Positions 33,998 through 42,468 of a DNA stretch of 64,000 nucleotides are shown in pieces. The notes beneath the pieces are model-generated. The model searched no databases, had not been told where the DNA came from, and worked only from the letters and a program-made list of their open reading frames with translations. The translations under genes and the position numbers were made by a program. Every line of letters begins with the position of its first letter. Within the stretch, counting starts at the first letter, position 1. The stretch is taken from the NCBI GenBank assembly GCA_963756315.1, contig CAVWNI010000006.1, positions 620,001 through 684,000 on the forward strand. Reading direction: 5' to 3'. Origin of the DNA: JAKAAZ01 sp963756315 (GTDB lineage Bacteria; Acidobacteriota; Terriglobia; Terriglobales; Acidobacteriaceae).

Positions 33998-34990
33998 CTA
34001 TCGATCACCTACGGGGATGACCCGCGATCTTGGCCAGATCTCGGCAAGCCATAACGAACTCCACGCCGAATAGAAAAGGAAAACACTATCAAATGCTTTG
34101 GGCAAGTCTCCGAGGCCCGCTGTCGCTCTCCGTGCTGCCTGCGCGAGGCCCTCTGTCGGTGATTTCATCATTTGATCGGGCGTCTGGTACGAGGTGTTCG
34201 AGGAGAAACGGTCAGGATCGGTATATACCAGCAAGAACAGTTTCTGAAGATCCTTCGCAGCAAGAGCCGCCTTTGTTATGTCGTCGTGGTAATGGATGAA
34301 CTTTTTTTCCATGACGCTCTTTAGCGCCTGGATAGATGATTCCGTCTGATAGAAGCCACCATCGGGTATAACGCTTACCCAAGAGCCTCTGATCGACGGA
34401 TTGTTTGTCTTGTCCGGTTCACGGAACCAGATCGAAGAAACATATCGTGCGAGTGCTGTGTATTGCTTGTAATCGCTGAGGTGAACTTCGTAGTCGAATC
34501 TTTGCTCTGGAAGCAACTGACGCCAATGACTGCTTCTCAGCGTATCCCACCTATCGCTGATGAATTCGACCAGCACGTGGAACTCATCGCTAAACTTTTG
34601 AGCGTGACGCTCCTTAAGCTCTCTGTCCCATCGCGGAAAAATAACCGCTGAAGAGATGTTTCTCGGTTGCGAATGCAGCTTGCAATCGATGGCTGTCAGC
34701 ATAGCCCCTCGGATGCGCTCACGCTTCACCGCGGCGGCGGTTTGGCTCAGATTGAGCCAGCGTGTGAGTTCTAAGCCGACAACCCGACCGCTTTTGTCTT
34801 TTCCTAAGAAATCCGGCGTTTCGTTGCTTTCCGGTTCAAAGTCCACCTCCGGCAAGAACGAGGGAAAGGTCGTCCTGACGGTCTGTAGGATCGCCGCCTC
34901 CTCTGCTTTCTGGTTACTCCGGACCATGGCGCACGCTGCTTTCCCGTCCCCGATCGGCCAGCCAGACCCGCGAGGCAAACGAGGCGACAT
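33998..34990 (-). CDS. Hypothetical protein with a PD-(D/E)XK-like motif
   Basis: A 330-residue protein. TPDFLGKDKSGRVVGLELTR (about residues 58-77) has the layout of a PD-(D/E)XK nuclease core: Asp in PDF, a short hairpin, then E-x-T in place of E-x-K. The remainder is mixed alpha/beta with aromatic-rich blocks (FYQTESSIQALKSVMEKKFI, VFLFYSAWSSLWLAEIWP). No signal peptide. ATG 34927 is an alternative start. It lies between a HEPN-motif gene and a zinc-ribbon gene on one strand, which suggests a small defence-like cluster. Nuclease function is inferred from one motif. Confidence 0.5.
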   Translation of the reverse strand: MSPRLPRGSGWPIGDGKAACAMVRSNQKAEEAAILQTVRTTFPSFLPEVDFEPESNETPDFLGKDKSGRVVGLELTRWLNLSQTAAAVKRERIRGAMLTAIDCKLHSQPRNISSAVIFPRWDRELKERHAQKFSDEFHVLVEFISDRWDTLRSSHWRQLLPEQRFDYEVHLSDYKQYTALARYVSSIWFREPDKTNNPSIRGSWVSVIPDGGFYQTESSIQALKSVMEKKFIHYHDDITKAALAAKDLQKLFLLVYTDPDRFSSNTSYQTPDQMMKSPTEGLAQAARRATAGLGDLPKAFDSVFLFYSAWSSLWLAEIWPRSRVIPVGDR

Positions 34991-35033
34991 ATTTTCAGCT
35001 TTATACGCTAGCTCAACAAGGCCTAAATGCCGA

Positions 35034-35056
35034 AGGGCAGCCTTTTGGGCTGCCCT
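35034..35056. terminator. Hairpin between two minus-strand genes
   Basis: AGGGCAGCC (35034-35042) pairs perfectly with 35048-35056 across a TTTTG loop. It lies 93 bases after the stop of the HEPN-motif gene. No long T-run follows in either direction, so it may be a weak terminator or only a processing hairpin. Confidence 0.45.
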
Positions 35057-35148
35057 ATCTCGGCTACCGGACGCATTGCGATCAAGGATCGGGTAGCGTC
35101 TGCCAGATCTCGGACCGAAGTCCTGCTTCGATTATAGCTCAATCATCC

Positions 35149-36813
35149 CTAGGAGAGAAGGTCGATTGGGGGTACCGCGGCGGCCGAATCGAGGGAATCG
35201 AGACGAATCCGCGCTCGGGCAGCTAGTTCAAGCGGCCGCAGTCCTTCTGTGTAGGTTGCATGGGCAATTCTATCCAACCCAGCACCAACCAGAGGCGCAG
35301 AAACTCTCAGACACGCCCTCAGTCCAACGGCGTCCGTTTTGCCGCCGTGAAGCACGATGTTCCGATTTCTGTAAAGCCTCCGAAAGGACTCCGTGATGCG
35401 AGCCTCAATTTCCCTCAAAACTTGCGATGGATTCACGAGCAACAATCTTAGTCTGTCCAACGCGGCTCGGTCCGATGCCCTCGGAAAAGTCAGGTTCGCC
35501 CCGGAGCCGATTTCGCGCACCAATACCTGACAGCGATCTCGATTGCTTGGGCAGCCCTTCAATTCAATGCTCAGTGGTCCACCTTGCTCCTCCAACTCGT
35601 AGCTTAGGGTCGTCAGCTCTGCTCGCGGAAATGAACAGGCAACGAGAGCAGCCATTCGATCACCGGCGAGCATCCGCTGGTCACGATCACCGGGACCAGT
35701 CAGAAGCGCTTCGATCGCTGCCCAACCCCCAGCCACGGCCGCGCTTGGCGGTTGGGCGTCCAAGGGTTCCACGAGCTCCATTGCCGCGTCGACCACGCTG
35801 AAGTCGCGTAGATCGTAGAGCCGATTTTCACGCTGGAGCGAGTGCACTTCTACGCGGCGCCGGCGATCAGGAAGAGGAGCGGGCCTCGAATTGCCCTTGA
35901 TCCAAACTTGTTGATTCACGGTCAGCCGGTTGTAATTTGCACTTCCCAAGTTGATGCGTGATATGAGTCTGGATGCGGTTTCGGCGGCAGTTTCCGCTAC
36001 GCTCTGATCGTCTCGCGCAGTTAGAGATAGCCGGACCCCGCCTTTCTGCCGGAAACCGGAGACTGAGAATTTGTTGGTGCGCAGCCATTCCGAAACTTCC
36101 TTGTTTGTAAGCCACTGGAGAGGTTGCGGCTTGTCTGGGTCGATTGCCGGCGCCTTCTCAAATATCAAAAGCGCTTCGTAAGACTTCGGGGGAAGAGAAA
36201 CAAGGGCATCTGCTTCAGTCAACAATTCGGCAAGCGTCTTTGTCCCCGGCTCGTACTTTGCCTTATAGGTCCACCATTTGTGGAGAAATTGGGGATGAAA
36301 GCCACAATCGATCAAGTGAGCACCAATCGATCGTGCGGTCCGCTCCGGTTTCACCGGCTGAGGCGACGTAGCTACAGCGGCAGACCATCTCTTGAGATAT
36401 TCCCGTGTGATTTCTGGGATGAACTGCTCGATCGATTTGTATTGAAGCCCTTGCGCAGCCAAGGTCCTGTTTCTGTCATCGGTCCGAAGTAACGATCCAA
36501 GCAACCTCCGCCGTTTATCGTCTCCGACACCAAAATCCCTTCCTGAAGCAATTTCAATGCAATGGGCGAAGTGGGCCAAGGCGGTCTGCCCGACCACCCC
36601 GGCTGCAACTTGATCGCTTGCCTCCAGCAGTTCTCTGAGGCTCAAGACCGTTCCGGATGACCATAATGTTCTCTGCCAAGCCGTGCGTTCGCTAAAGAAA
36701 TCCAGCAGGCGGGCGAAAACGTGGTTGTCAAACTCTGCGTTTGCGAGCATGTGCACCCAATGGTAGAATGACTCTAGGACGGTAGTCCGCGACCTTAAGA
36801 GGGCAAACCCCAA
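35149..36813 (-). CDS. Large HEPN-motif hypothetical protein
   Basis: A 554-residue, mostly helical protein. Near its C-terminus (about residue 481) YRNRNIVLHGGKTD has the canonical HEPN R-N-x3-H signature, preceded by LREIEARITESFRRL as the helix before it. HEPN domains of the ApeA type are metal-independent RNases in defence systems. The N-terminal 350 residues show no recognisable domain. The frame starts at TTG 36813; ATG 36750 is an alternative with no better ribosome site. It is intact although neighbours to the right and left are frameshifted, which hints at selection or recent arrival. Confidence 0.55.
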   Translation of the reverse strand: MGFALLRSRTTVLESFYHWVHMLANAEFDNHVFARLLDFFSERTAWQRTLWSSGTVLSLRELLEASDQVAAGVVGQTALAHFAHCIEIASGRDFGVGDDKRRRLLGSLLRTDDRNRTLAAQGLQYKSIEQFIPEITREYLKRWSAAVATSPQPVKPERTARSIGAHLIDCGFHPQFLHKWWTYKAKYEPGTKTLAELLTEADALVSLPPKSYEALLIFEKAPAIDPDKPQPLQWLTNKEVSEWLRTNKFSVSGFRQKGGVRLSLTARDDQSVAETAAETASRLISRINLGSANYNRLTVNQQVWIKGNSRPAPLPDRRRRVEVHSLQRENRLYDLRDFSVVDAAMELVEPLDAQPPSAAVAGGWAAIEALLTGPGDRDQRMLAGDRMAALVACSFPRAELTTLSYELEEQGGPLSIELKGCPSNRDRCQVLVREIGSGANLTFPRASDRAALDRLRLLLVNPSQVLREIEARITESFRRLYRNRNIVLHGGKTDAVGLRACLRVSAPLVGAGLDRIAHATYTEGLRPLELAARARIRLDSLDSAAAVPPIDLLS

Positions 36814-37055
36814 TATGCCGATGGCCTTGGCCTGACGCTGCGGGCCTAGCCCTCTTTCCCATTTTGGGGCATGTCACCCGATCCTCACAAGCTCCTCAAT
36901 TACTTATACTTTAGAGCGACGCTGCGGATAGCATGCCGGCCCGACGTCCGATCATGAAACCGCGCCATCTTTTCGAGCCCCCAGACGACCTAAAAGGCCG
37001 ACCTGCCGCAACGTTCAAACTAAGCGCTTGTTGATATCTTCGCCTTAAATTCGCC

Positions 37056-37061
37056 TATACT
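37056..37061 (+). promoter_or_regulatory. -10 element seven bases before an ATG (leaderless start)
   Basis: TATACT at 37056-37061, with TTGATA 19 bases upstream, lies so close to ATG 37068 that the transcript would begin at or next to the start codon. No ribosome site precedes this ATG, which fits leaderless initiation. Confidence 0.5.
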
Positions 37062-37067
37062 GTTTTA

Positions 37068-37289
37068 ATGTTCCACGGCCCAACGACCGGCGTCCATCCA
37101 TTCGTCCTAGTCTGCATGGGCTGTCAGCAGAACATTCCCGCGCCAGTCGAGACCATGCCGGACTCTTGGATCATCGCCGATTGCTCACTTTGTGGGGCAA
37201 GGCGCCGGTATTTGCCTGCGGACATTTTCCAGGGTCGACTTTCGCACGACCTGCTGGCGAAGCCTTCGCGGCTCACAGATCGGCGGTGA
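37068..37289 (+). CDS. Small zinc-ribbon protein
   Basis: A 73-residue protein. CMGC (residues 16-19) and CSLC (39-42) bracket IPAPVETMPDSWIIAD, a treble-clef or ribbon spacing, and ARRRYLPADIFQGRLSHDLL follows. It has no membrane helix. The start is ATG 37068 just after a -10 element. The next small gene begins three bases after its stop, so the two are coupled. Family unknown to me; DNA- or RNA-binding is a guess. Confidence 0.6.
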   Translation: MFHGPTTGVHPFVLVCMGCQQNIPAPVETMPDSWIIADCSLCGARRRYLPADIFQGRLSHDLLAKPSRLTDRR

Positions 37290-37292
37290 TAT

Positions 37293-37530
37293 GTGGGCGA
37301 GATGAGGCGGGCCATAGCGAGGGAGGAACAGGAACGGACCAAGGCGATGGCAGAACAGAAGCGCATGACGGACCGGTTCGCTTCAACATTGGTGATTGCC
37401 GCGTCGATCATTGCGGCTGTGCGACTCGCAAGGGAGCCAGGACATCAGCCGGCCGTCGCCTCGTTTGACCGCGGTCGTTTCGGACAGCATTGGACTGGCG
37501 AGAATGATTCTTGAAAGGATTGTGCGGTAG
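37293..37530 (+). pseudogene. Small single-span membrane protein, frameshifted
   Basis: Starts at GTG 37293 with a charged helix (MRRAIAREEQERTKAMAEQK) and a membrane helix (ASTLVIAASIIAAVRLARE). Near 37440 an extra G shifts the frame to a stop at 37514. Read +1 from there, the protein continues PDISRPSPRLTAVVSDSIGL and ARMILERIVR to TAG 37530. The corrected ending is coherent, so I treat the shift as real damage or an error. It is coupled to the zinc-ribbon gene before it. Confidence 0.5.
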
Positions 37531-37760
37531 TACGACGCGAACGGGATCCCATTCAGTGACGCGGCGACAATGTGCTCATCAACGATGGATCGCTTCGAAA
37601 TACATTTCCAGAAGCAATCCCCGTTTAGCAGGATTTGTTTGAGCAAGCTGCCGTGACGTGTCCTAGCAAGCTGCCTTTTGAGAAATCTTTACCCCGCGAG
37701 CGGCTGAATCTCCGGATTTCTTCCTCCAACCAGGCCGATTGATCAGATAGTGGTAGTGCC

Positions 37761-38480
37761 TTAGCGGCCTATAGCTTCAAGGTAATGCGCTCCCTTCTCG
37801 AGGACGGCGTATGGGATCGAGGTCAAGTCGAGCGTCGTCACGATCCGCTCTACTTGCGTAACCACACCGAGGCTTTGCAGCTTGGCACAGATGCTATGTA
37901 TCCTCGACGACTTGAAGAGTGGATGCTTCGCTTGGAGATCTCTCCACGTGTTATTGGCAAGGTTCGGTTCAGGAAGGAAGCCCGTTCTTCTTAACTCATC
38001 GCCTTGCACTGAATAAATCATGGCCAAAACGTCAATGTCTTCGTCACTGAGATCCACCGTGAGCCGTAGCATCTCATCCACCTCTTCGATGTCGGCCGAC
38101 GGGCCTTGGACAACGGTGTGGACGACGATCAGACTGAGGCGATCGATCCGCTGCTTTGATCCCGTTCGTTCGGCTTTGCTGACGGCCTCCAGGAGAAGTC
38201 GCGGAAATTGTTCCTCGATGAAGTGTCGATGTTCATCGGAGAGTTCCTTGAGCTGCTTCTCGAGCCGTTGAAGTTTCGAGATCGTGGCTTCGAGTAAATA
38301 GGCGGTGTTGTCTTCTCTCTGCTCAAAGACCTTTTTCATTAAGAAAGCGGCTGGCTTCAGCGGTGTGACGCCGACAGAGACCAGCCCATCTAGGACGCCG
38401 ATGACGACCTTGGGCGCGGGAGAACCTCTGTCGTAATCGATCTGCCTCCGAGCTGCCTCGATCTCGTCATCGATCGCCAT
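37761..38480 (-). CDS. Hypothetical helical protein
   Basis: A 239-residue soluble protein: a short hydrophobic patch (KVVIGVLDGLVSVGVTPLKP), a long helix (LEATISKLQRLEKQLKELSD) and a C-terminal region ending LTSIPYAVLEKGAHYLEAIG that looks winged-helix-like (NTWRDLQAKHPLFKSSRIHS precedes it). GGAGAC lies upstream of ATG 38480. It is 14 bases after the gene at 38495-39055, so the two are in one operon. No known family recognised. Confidence 0.55.
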   Translation of the reverse strand: MAIDDEIEAARRQIDYDRGSPAPKVVIGVLDGLVSVGVTPLKPAAFLMKKVFEQREDNTAYLLEATISKLQRLEKQLKELSDEHRHFIEEQFPRLLLEAVSKAERTGSKQRIDRLSLIVVHTVVQGPSADIEEVDEMLRLTVDLSDEDIDVLAMIYSVQGDELRRTGFLPEPNLANNTWRDLQAKHPLFKSSRIHSICAKLQSLGVVTQVERIVTTLDLTSIPYAVLEKGAHYLEAIGR

Positions 38481-38494
38481 ACTTGTCTCCGTCT

Positions 38495-39055
38495 TCAAAC
38501 TGACGCTGGAACCTCGGCGAATTTCTTGATGTCGGCCCGTAACGTTCGCATATTGCGGCGGGAAACGTACCAATCCCTGCCAGAGACGTCCCAGATATAC
38601 AGCCGCTTCACATTGCCATTGACGAACTGTTGATCGAGAAGAGTCCATTCGTCAAGATGTCCCTGCTCATCAAGCGTGTGCGGGAGGTGGAGCGGACTGA
38701 CTAGGAATCCATCCTTGCCGTGAACCTGGTTGCGATATTTGCCTCCCCACCCAGTCCACCGCATTTTCCGGCGACCGACATTGGTCACGGACATCACGAC
38801 ATAGAGTTTGTCGTCCAAGCCCTCGATGTTCATCGACGGGTTCGCCATGTAGGGTGCACCGTCTCCGTCGCGGAAGCCAATGCACCGAAGCGAAGCCTTG
38901 ATCCTGATATCGGGCTTGTCGCGAAGGTCTTTGCGGAAAGTCCACAACGCGGTGCCAGTGGACACAACCGCGCCCCAGGCGGCCAGGAACGTAGTGAGGT
39001 TCCACGTCTTAGACCAGGCCAGGAAATGCAGCCACAACCAATCCAGTGCTTTCAT
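38495..39055 (-). CDS. Hypothetical membrane-anchored protein
   Basis: A 186-residue protein with one membrane helix near the N-terminus (WNLTTFLAAWGAVVSTGTALW) and a beta-rich soluble domain (IRIKASLRCIGFRDGDGA, DKLYVVMSVTNVGRRKMRW, VKRLYIWDVSGRDWYVSRRN). The soluble part resembles an Ig-like fold used in some membrane-associated sensors. ATG 39055 has GGAAGG upstream. It forms an operon with the downstream hypothetical gene; the pair could be an effector and sensor, but nothing proves this. Confidence 0.55.
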   Translation of the reverse strand: MKALDWLWLHFLAWSKTWNLTTFLAAWGAVVSTGTALWTFRKDLRDKPDIRIKASLRCIGFRDGDGAPYMANPSMNIEGLDDKLYVVMSVTNVGRRKMRWTGWGGKYRNQVHGKDGFLVSPLHLPHTLDEQGHLDEWTLLDQQFVNGNVKRLYIWDVSGRDWYVSRRNMRTLRADIKKFAEVPASV

Positions 39056-39087
39056 CAGCAAGCCTTCCTGAGAAATAGACAGAGCTG

Positions 39088-39768
39088 TTAGTGCTTTGAG
39101 GCACGGGATCGGCCGGATCGCTTGGGGATTGCGCTCTTTGGCAATCGCGGAACAGCCTGGACGCCGGCCCAAAGCGTTGCGATCGTTTGCTCGACCACGA
39201 GAGTCTGGTCAGGCAAGTCGGGCACAACCCCCTGTATAACAAAGAGTGTGGCGAGGCCAAAGATCGTGAACCACCAAGTATGGGCTACTACCATGTCATT
39301 CCTGCTTGGCAATCCTTCATCCCTGGCAACATCGAAAAAGAGCTCCACAAAACGCGTGAACAATGGCGCGCCAAGGTCGTTAATGTATTGACCCGCGCGA
39401 ATGCCGTTGCGGTTCTCAGGCCCGAAGAAGACGTTGCGAAACTGCTGTGGATGGGCGGTACAGAACTGGATCAAGCCGCGTGAGGTGGCAAAAAGGCGAT
39501 CCTTCGACCGAGGATGTTTCGCGGCAATCGCGTCGAAGTTCTGAATCATCAGCCCAATCGTCTCGCGGCTCAACTCGGCAAGAATATGCGCTTTGTCGGG
39601 GAAATGCTGGTAGATCACTGCGTGGGTGTAGCCGATCTCTTCAGCGATGGCACGAAGCGTCACGGCTTCGTAGCCGCGATCGGCGAACATTTTACCTGCA
39701 GCCGCAAGGATTTCGCCCCGCAACCTCTCTTTGCGCTCTGCGCGGCGACTTGGTGATTTGGATGTCAC
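39088..39768 (-). CDS. TetR/AcrR-family repressor
   Basis: A 226-residue repressor: ILAAAGKMFADRGYEAVTLR and AIAEEIGYTHAVIYQHFPDK form the N-terminal HTH, followed by a helical ligand domain (TetR_C, WHG-type: FVIQGVVPDLPDQTLVVEQT). It is divergent from the NmrA-like gene, and two perfect copies of AACCATTGGTT lie between them, so it very likely represses itself and that gene. The ligand is unknown. Confidence 0.88.
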   Translation of the reverse strand: MTSKSPSRRAERKERLRGEILAAAGKMFADRGYEAVTLRAIAEEIGYTHAVIYQHFPDKAHILAELSRETIGLMIQNFDAIAAKHPRSKDRLFATSRGLIQFCTAHPQQFRNVFFGPENRNGIRAGQYINDLGAPLFTRFVELFFDVARDEGLPSRNDMVVAHTWWFTIFGLATLFVIQGVVPDLPDQTLVVEQTIATLWAGVQAVPRLPKSAIPKRSGRSRASKH

Positions 39769-39819
39769 TTCAATAGCTTAGCCTCTTTGGGCGATCTGTG
39801 CGACCGATTGTCGATTTAT

Positions 39820-39909
39820 AACCATTGGTTGTAACGCGCCATCCTCTCATGGAGCTTGGGTTGCTGTGTTCACCAGAAACAACCACTGATTATTTTGCAA
39901 CCATTGGTT
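39820..39909. promoter_or_regulatory. Two operator palindromes for the TetR repressor
   Basis: AACCATTGGTT occurs at 39820-39830 and 39899-39909, with a degenerate copy AACCACTGATT at 39881-39891. The first copy extends to a near 19-bp palindrome (TTATAACCATTGGTTGTAA). They occupy the 213-base gap between the divergent TetR and NmrA-like genes, flanking both promoter regions. Confidence 0.75.
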
Positions 39910-39981
39910 ACTGTAGACCTCTAATTGGCAGGTCGCGCATTTGGATAGGCGGCCAAATTCGAGCCAAAGGAGAACACGAAC

Positions 39982-40818
39982 ATGTATTTAGTCATGGGAA
40001 TTACCGGAAAAGTTGGAGGCGCCACCGCGCGGCATCTGCTGAAGCAAGGCAAACAGGTGCGAGCACTTGTGCGCGACCGCGAGAAAGCGGCGAAGTGGGC
40101 AAACCAGGGCGTGGAGTTGATGGATGGAGACTGGAACGAAGCGACAGCCATAGCAGCGGCGCTCAAAGGCGTTGAGGGCGCGTTTGTTATGTTGCCGGCT
40201 GTTTGGGCACCCTCGCCTGATTACAGAGAAGCAAAGGGCGTGATTGCGAACTATGTGGAGGCACTGGCCAAGGTAGTGCCCCCGCGGGTGGTAGCGCTCT
40301 CGTCGATGGGAGCAAATAGAACAAGCGGGGTGGGGAATGTCACGGCCCTATCACTTTTGGAGCAAGGTCTTCGCAGCTTGTCGTCTCCGGTCGCATTTGT
40401 GCGCGCTGGCGGCTTTTTCGAAAACTTTCTTTACGGATTACAGGCCGCCCAGGGCGGAACACTACCGGTCTTCTACAATCCTACAAACCGAAAATCGACA
40501 ATGGTCGCGGCAGAAGACATCGGCGCAGAGGTGGCAACGCTTCTGACCGGGCCGGCGTGGTCAGGGCATCGCATCATCGAGCTGGGTTCGATGGTAAGCG
40601 CGGATGAAGTGGCCGGACAATTGGGTGAAGTTTTGAAACTCGACGTGAAAGCTTTTGCAATCCCGCGTGCTGGGTGGGCGGAAGCATTCCAGCAGTTCGG
40701 CATCCCGAAGGGCCACACTGGGCCAGCTGAAGAGATGTTTGAGAGCGTCAATGCGGGATGTATGGACCTCGGAATCACGGGCACAGAACACGTAGACGGG
40801 TACGACGCCCGCACGTGA
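39982..40818 (+). CDS. NmrA-like NAD(P)-binding protein (atypical SDR)
   Basis: A 278-residue Rossmann-fold protein: VMGITGKVGGATARHLLKQG is the GxxGxxG cofactor motif, followed by VRALVRDREKAAKWA and ALSSMGANRTSGVG. No catalytic YxxxK is evident, as usual for NmrA/HSCARG-type redox sensors and azoreductase relatives. An extra T at 40801 changes the last residues to YDART; in the +1 frame the C-terminus would run GTTPARDVFAAARNTVKA to TAG 40855. It is controlled by the divergent TetR protein. Confidence 0.8.
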   Translation: MYLVMGITGKVGGATARHLLKQGKQVRALVRDREKAAKWANQGVELMDGDWNEATAIAAALKGVEGAFVMLPAVWAPSPDYREAKGVIANYVEALAKVVPPRVVALSSMGANRTSGVGNVTALSLLEQGLRSLSSPVAFVRAGGFFENFLYGLQAAQGGTLPVFYNPTNRKSTMVAAEDIGAEVATLLTGPAWSGHRIIELGSMVSADEVAGQLGEVLKLDVKAFAIPRAGWAEAFQQFGIPKGHTGPAEEMFESVNAGCMDLGITGTEHVDGYDART

Positions 40819-41024
40819 TGTGTTCGCGGCCGCACGGAACACCGTCAAAGCGTAGGTTCCGGGGCCGAGCAGCATCAACGCCCTTGGTGGGCGGGGACAG
40901 CGATCCGTGGCCACACCGGCTTCGTGTTCGACCGGCTGTTCCTGCCTTTGCTGCTCAATCATGGCCGACTTATTCCAGAAACGATCTAAGCCATTTAACT
41001 CGGAGAAGGGGATCACTTTAAAAT

Positions 41025-41444
41025 ATGAAAACTGAACACACAATCGATAAGCCCGCACGGCCAGGTCGAGCAATTCAAATCGCCGCGATGGCAATCACCG
41101 GCCTGGTCGCCATCATCTGGGTGTACTTCGGAAGGTTATATCTAATCCACGATCCCGGCGAATGGAGGATCGCCAATCAGCAGCTCGGATACCCGCTCTA
41201 TATCATCCCTCTGATTGGCGTGACCCACATTCTTGGTGGCGTGGGACTGCTGATTCCCAATGTACCTCGATTGACTCAGTGGATTTATGCCGGTCTCTCG
41301 ATCGATCTTTTACTCGCGTTCTATTCACAACTGAATGCGGGTGGCAGTGCCTGGGATACATTCGATCCGATTCTCGTCATGGCGTTCGTCTTTGCTTCGT
41401 ATGTATTAAGATGCTGCATGCGCGCGAACAGATGGTCGATATGA
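41025..41444 (+). CDS. DoxX-family membrane protein
   Basis: A 139-residue protein with four predicted helices (IQIAAMAITGLVAIIWVYFG, YPLYIIPLIGVTHILGGVGL, WIYAGLSIDLLLAFYSQL, ILVMAFVFASYVLRC). The GxxHILGGVGLL block is typical of DoxX/DoxD-like proteins, found with redox or stress enzymes. It follows the NmrA-like gene by about 170-200 bases on the same strand and may be part of the same TetR regulon. Confidence 0.72.
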   Translation: MKTEHTIDKPARPGRAIQIAAMAITGLVAIIWVYFGRLYLIHDPGEWRIANQQLGYPLYIIPLIGVTHILGGVGLLIPNVPRLTQWIYAGLSIDLLLAFYSQLNAGGSAWDTFDPILVMAFVFASYVLRCCMRANRWSI

Positions 41445-41476
41445 AGAACACGCTCGGCGAGTCTTCATCGCGAATC

Positions 41477-41665
41477 TTAATTGCTTTTATTGCGAGTTCC
41501 GTTATCGGCAGTGCTGTGTGTCTGAAGGTGATACGAATGGTGCTGCGCCATCGCAAAGGGGTTCTTTCCTTCCAGAACCGAATAGCCAACGTATCCAACC
41601 CACAGCATCGCTGCCAGTAGGCACCAGACAACAACTACGGGCTTCCAGGGAATGAGAATCAGCAT
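41477..41665 (-). CDS. Small single-span membrane protein, 62 aa
   Basis: From ATG 41665 (GGAGG seven bases upstream) the protein begins MLILIPWKPVVVVWCLLAAM with one long membrane helix to about residue 31. A polar, His-rich tail follows (AMAQHHSYHLQTHSTADNG). No family recognised. It is convergent with the DoxX gene and downstream of the anti-sigma-like gene on the same strand. Confidence 0.45.
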   Translation of the reverse strand: MLILIPWKPVVVVWCLLAAMLWVGYVGYSVLEGKNPFAMAQHHSYHLQTHSTADNGTRNKSN

Positions 41666-41763
41666 GAGTCGACCTCCGGGGATTGAGAGCAACTTGCGAC
41701 TCACTACTATTCTACCGCCGAAACGTGTTTATGATTCACACCCGGTAGAGGATTCGGAAGCGC

Positions 41764-42468
41764 CTATCGGATGTCGAGCGGATAGTAGTACGAGGCTTGA
41801 TCTTGCTCCCGCGTGGTCGACAAGAAATGAGGGCCGACCGCTGCGGATCGAAGGTCTAGCGTGACGGTGACCAATTCGCGACTTCCGTCGGCAACGGCTA
41901 GGCCGATGCCCTTTGCCACTGGATCACTTCCAGATTGATCACGAGTCACGGCCACGACGTATTGTCCAGGAGTGCTGTAACGCGGGAGGACAACCGTCAC
42001 CTTTACGAGGGCAGTCGGCAAGGAAACAGATTGCAACGGGGCGGGCTGATCGCCGCGATAAGAGCCGGCATTGGACAAATCCAGAGTCTTTGAAACAACG
42101 GCGACGTTTGGAGCCGGCTGAACCTCGCGCGATCTGCGACCGGAAATCCATACGATCGTCGCAACAACCAGCACACAACAGGCAATGGCCGCAGTGAGTG
42201 CTACGCGCCGAGTAGTTGTGGCTTTCTCATTTCTCAGAGCCAGCAGTTTTCTCATGCAGAGAGGGCACGAGGCTGCATGATCTACTCGCGGATCGGAGAG
42301 GTTAATACTCCTGGATTTCCGAGCGAGATCGCGGAGAAACGAATCGTCGGGGTGCGGCCCTTGCGGAGCTTCGACTTGCCCTTCAAGAACTGACTCCTGC
42401 CGCTTTCGGTTGAACCATTCTTCGAAACGATCTTCGGCAGGTGGAGAGTCTGGCTTTCTCCACATCAT
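41764..42468 (-). CDS. Putative anti-sigma factor with a membrane helix
   Basis: A 234-residue protein. The cytosolic N-terminal part contains HAASCPLCMRKLLALR, a Cys-x2-Cys with a nearby His as in zinc-binding anti-sigma domains. One membrane helix follows (VALTAAIACCVLVVATIVWI, about residues 90-110), then a periplasmic beta-rich domain (VKVTVVLPRYSTPGQYVVAV). Its ATG overlaps the stop of the sigma gene upstream by four bases, so it is coupled to its likely partner. Confidence 0.68.
   Translation of the reverse strand: MMWRKPDSPPAEDRFEEWFNRKRQESVLEGQVEAPQGPHPDDSFLRDLARKSRSINLSDPRVDHAASCPLCMRKLLALRNEKATTTRRVALTAAIACCVLVVATIVWISGRRSREVQPAPNVAVVSKTLDLSNAGSYRGDQPAPLQSVSLPTALVKVTVVLPRYSTPGQYVVAVTRDQSGSDPVAKGIGLAVADGSRELVTVTLDLRSAAVGPHFLSTTREQDQASYYYPLDIR

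Noticed and set aside
40856..41024. A short gene between NmrA and DoxX
   Set aside because: A frame ending GHTGFVFDRLFLPLLLNHGR is open but has no start, ribosome site or recognisable family.
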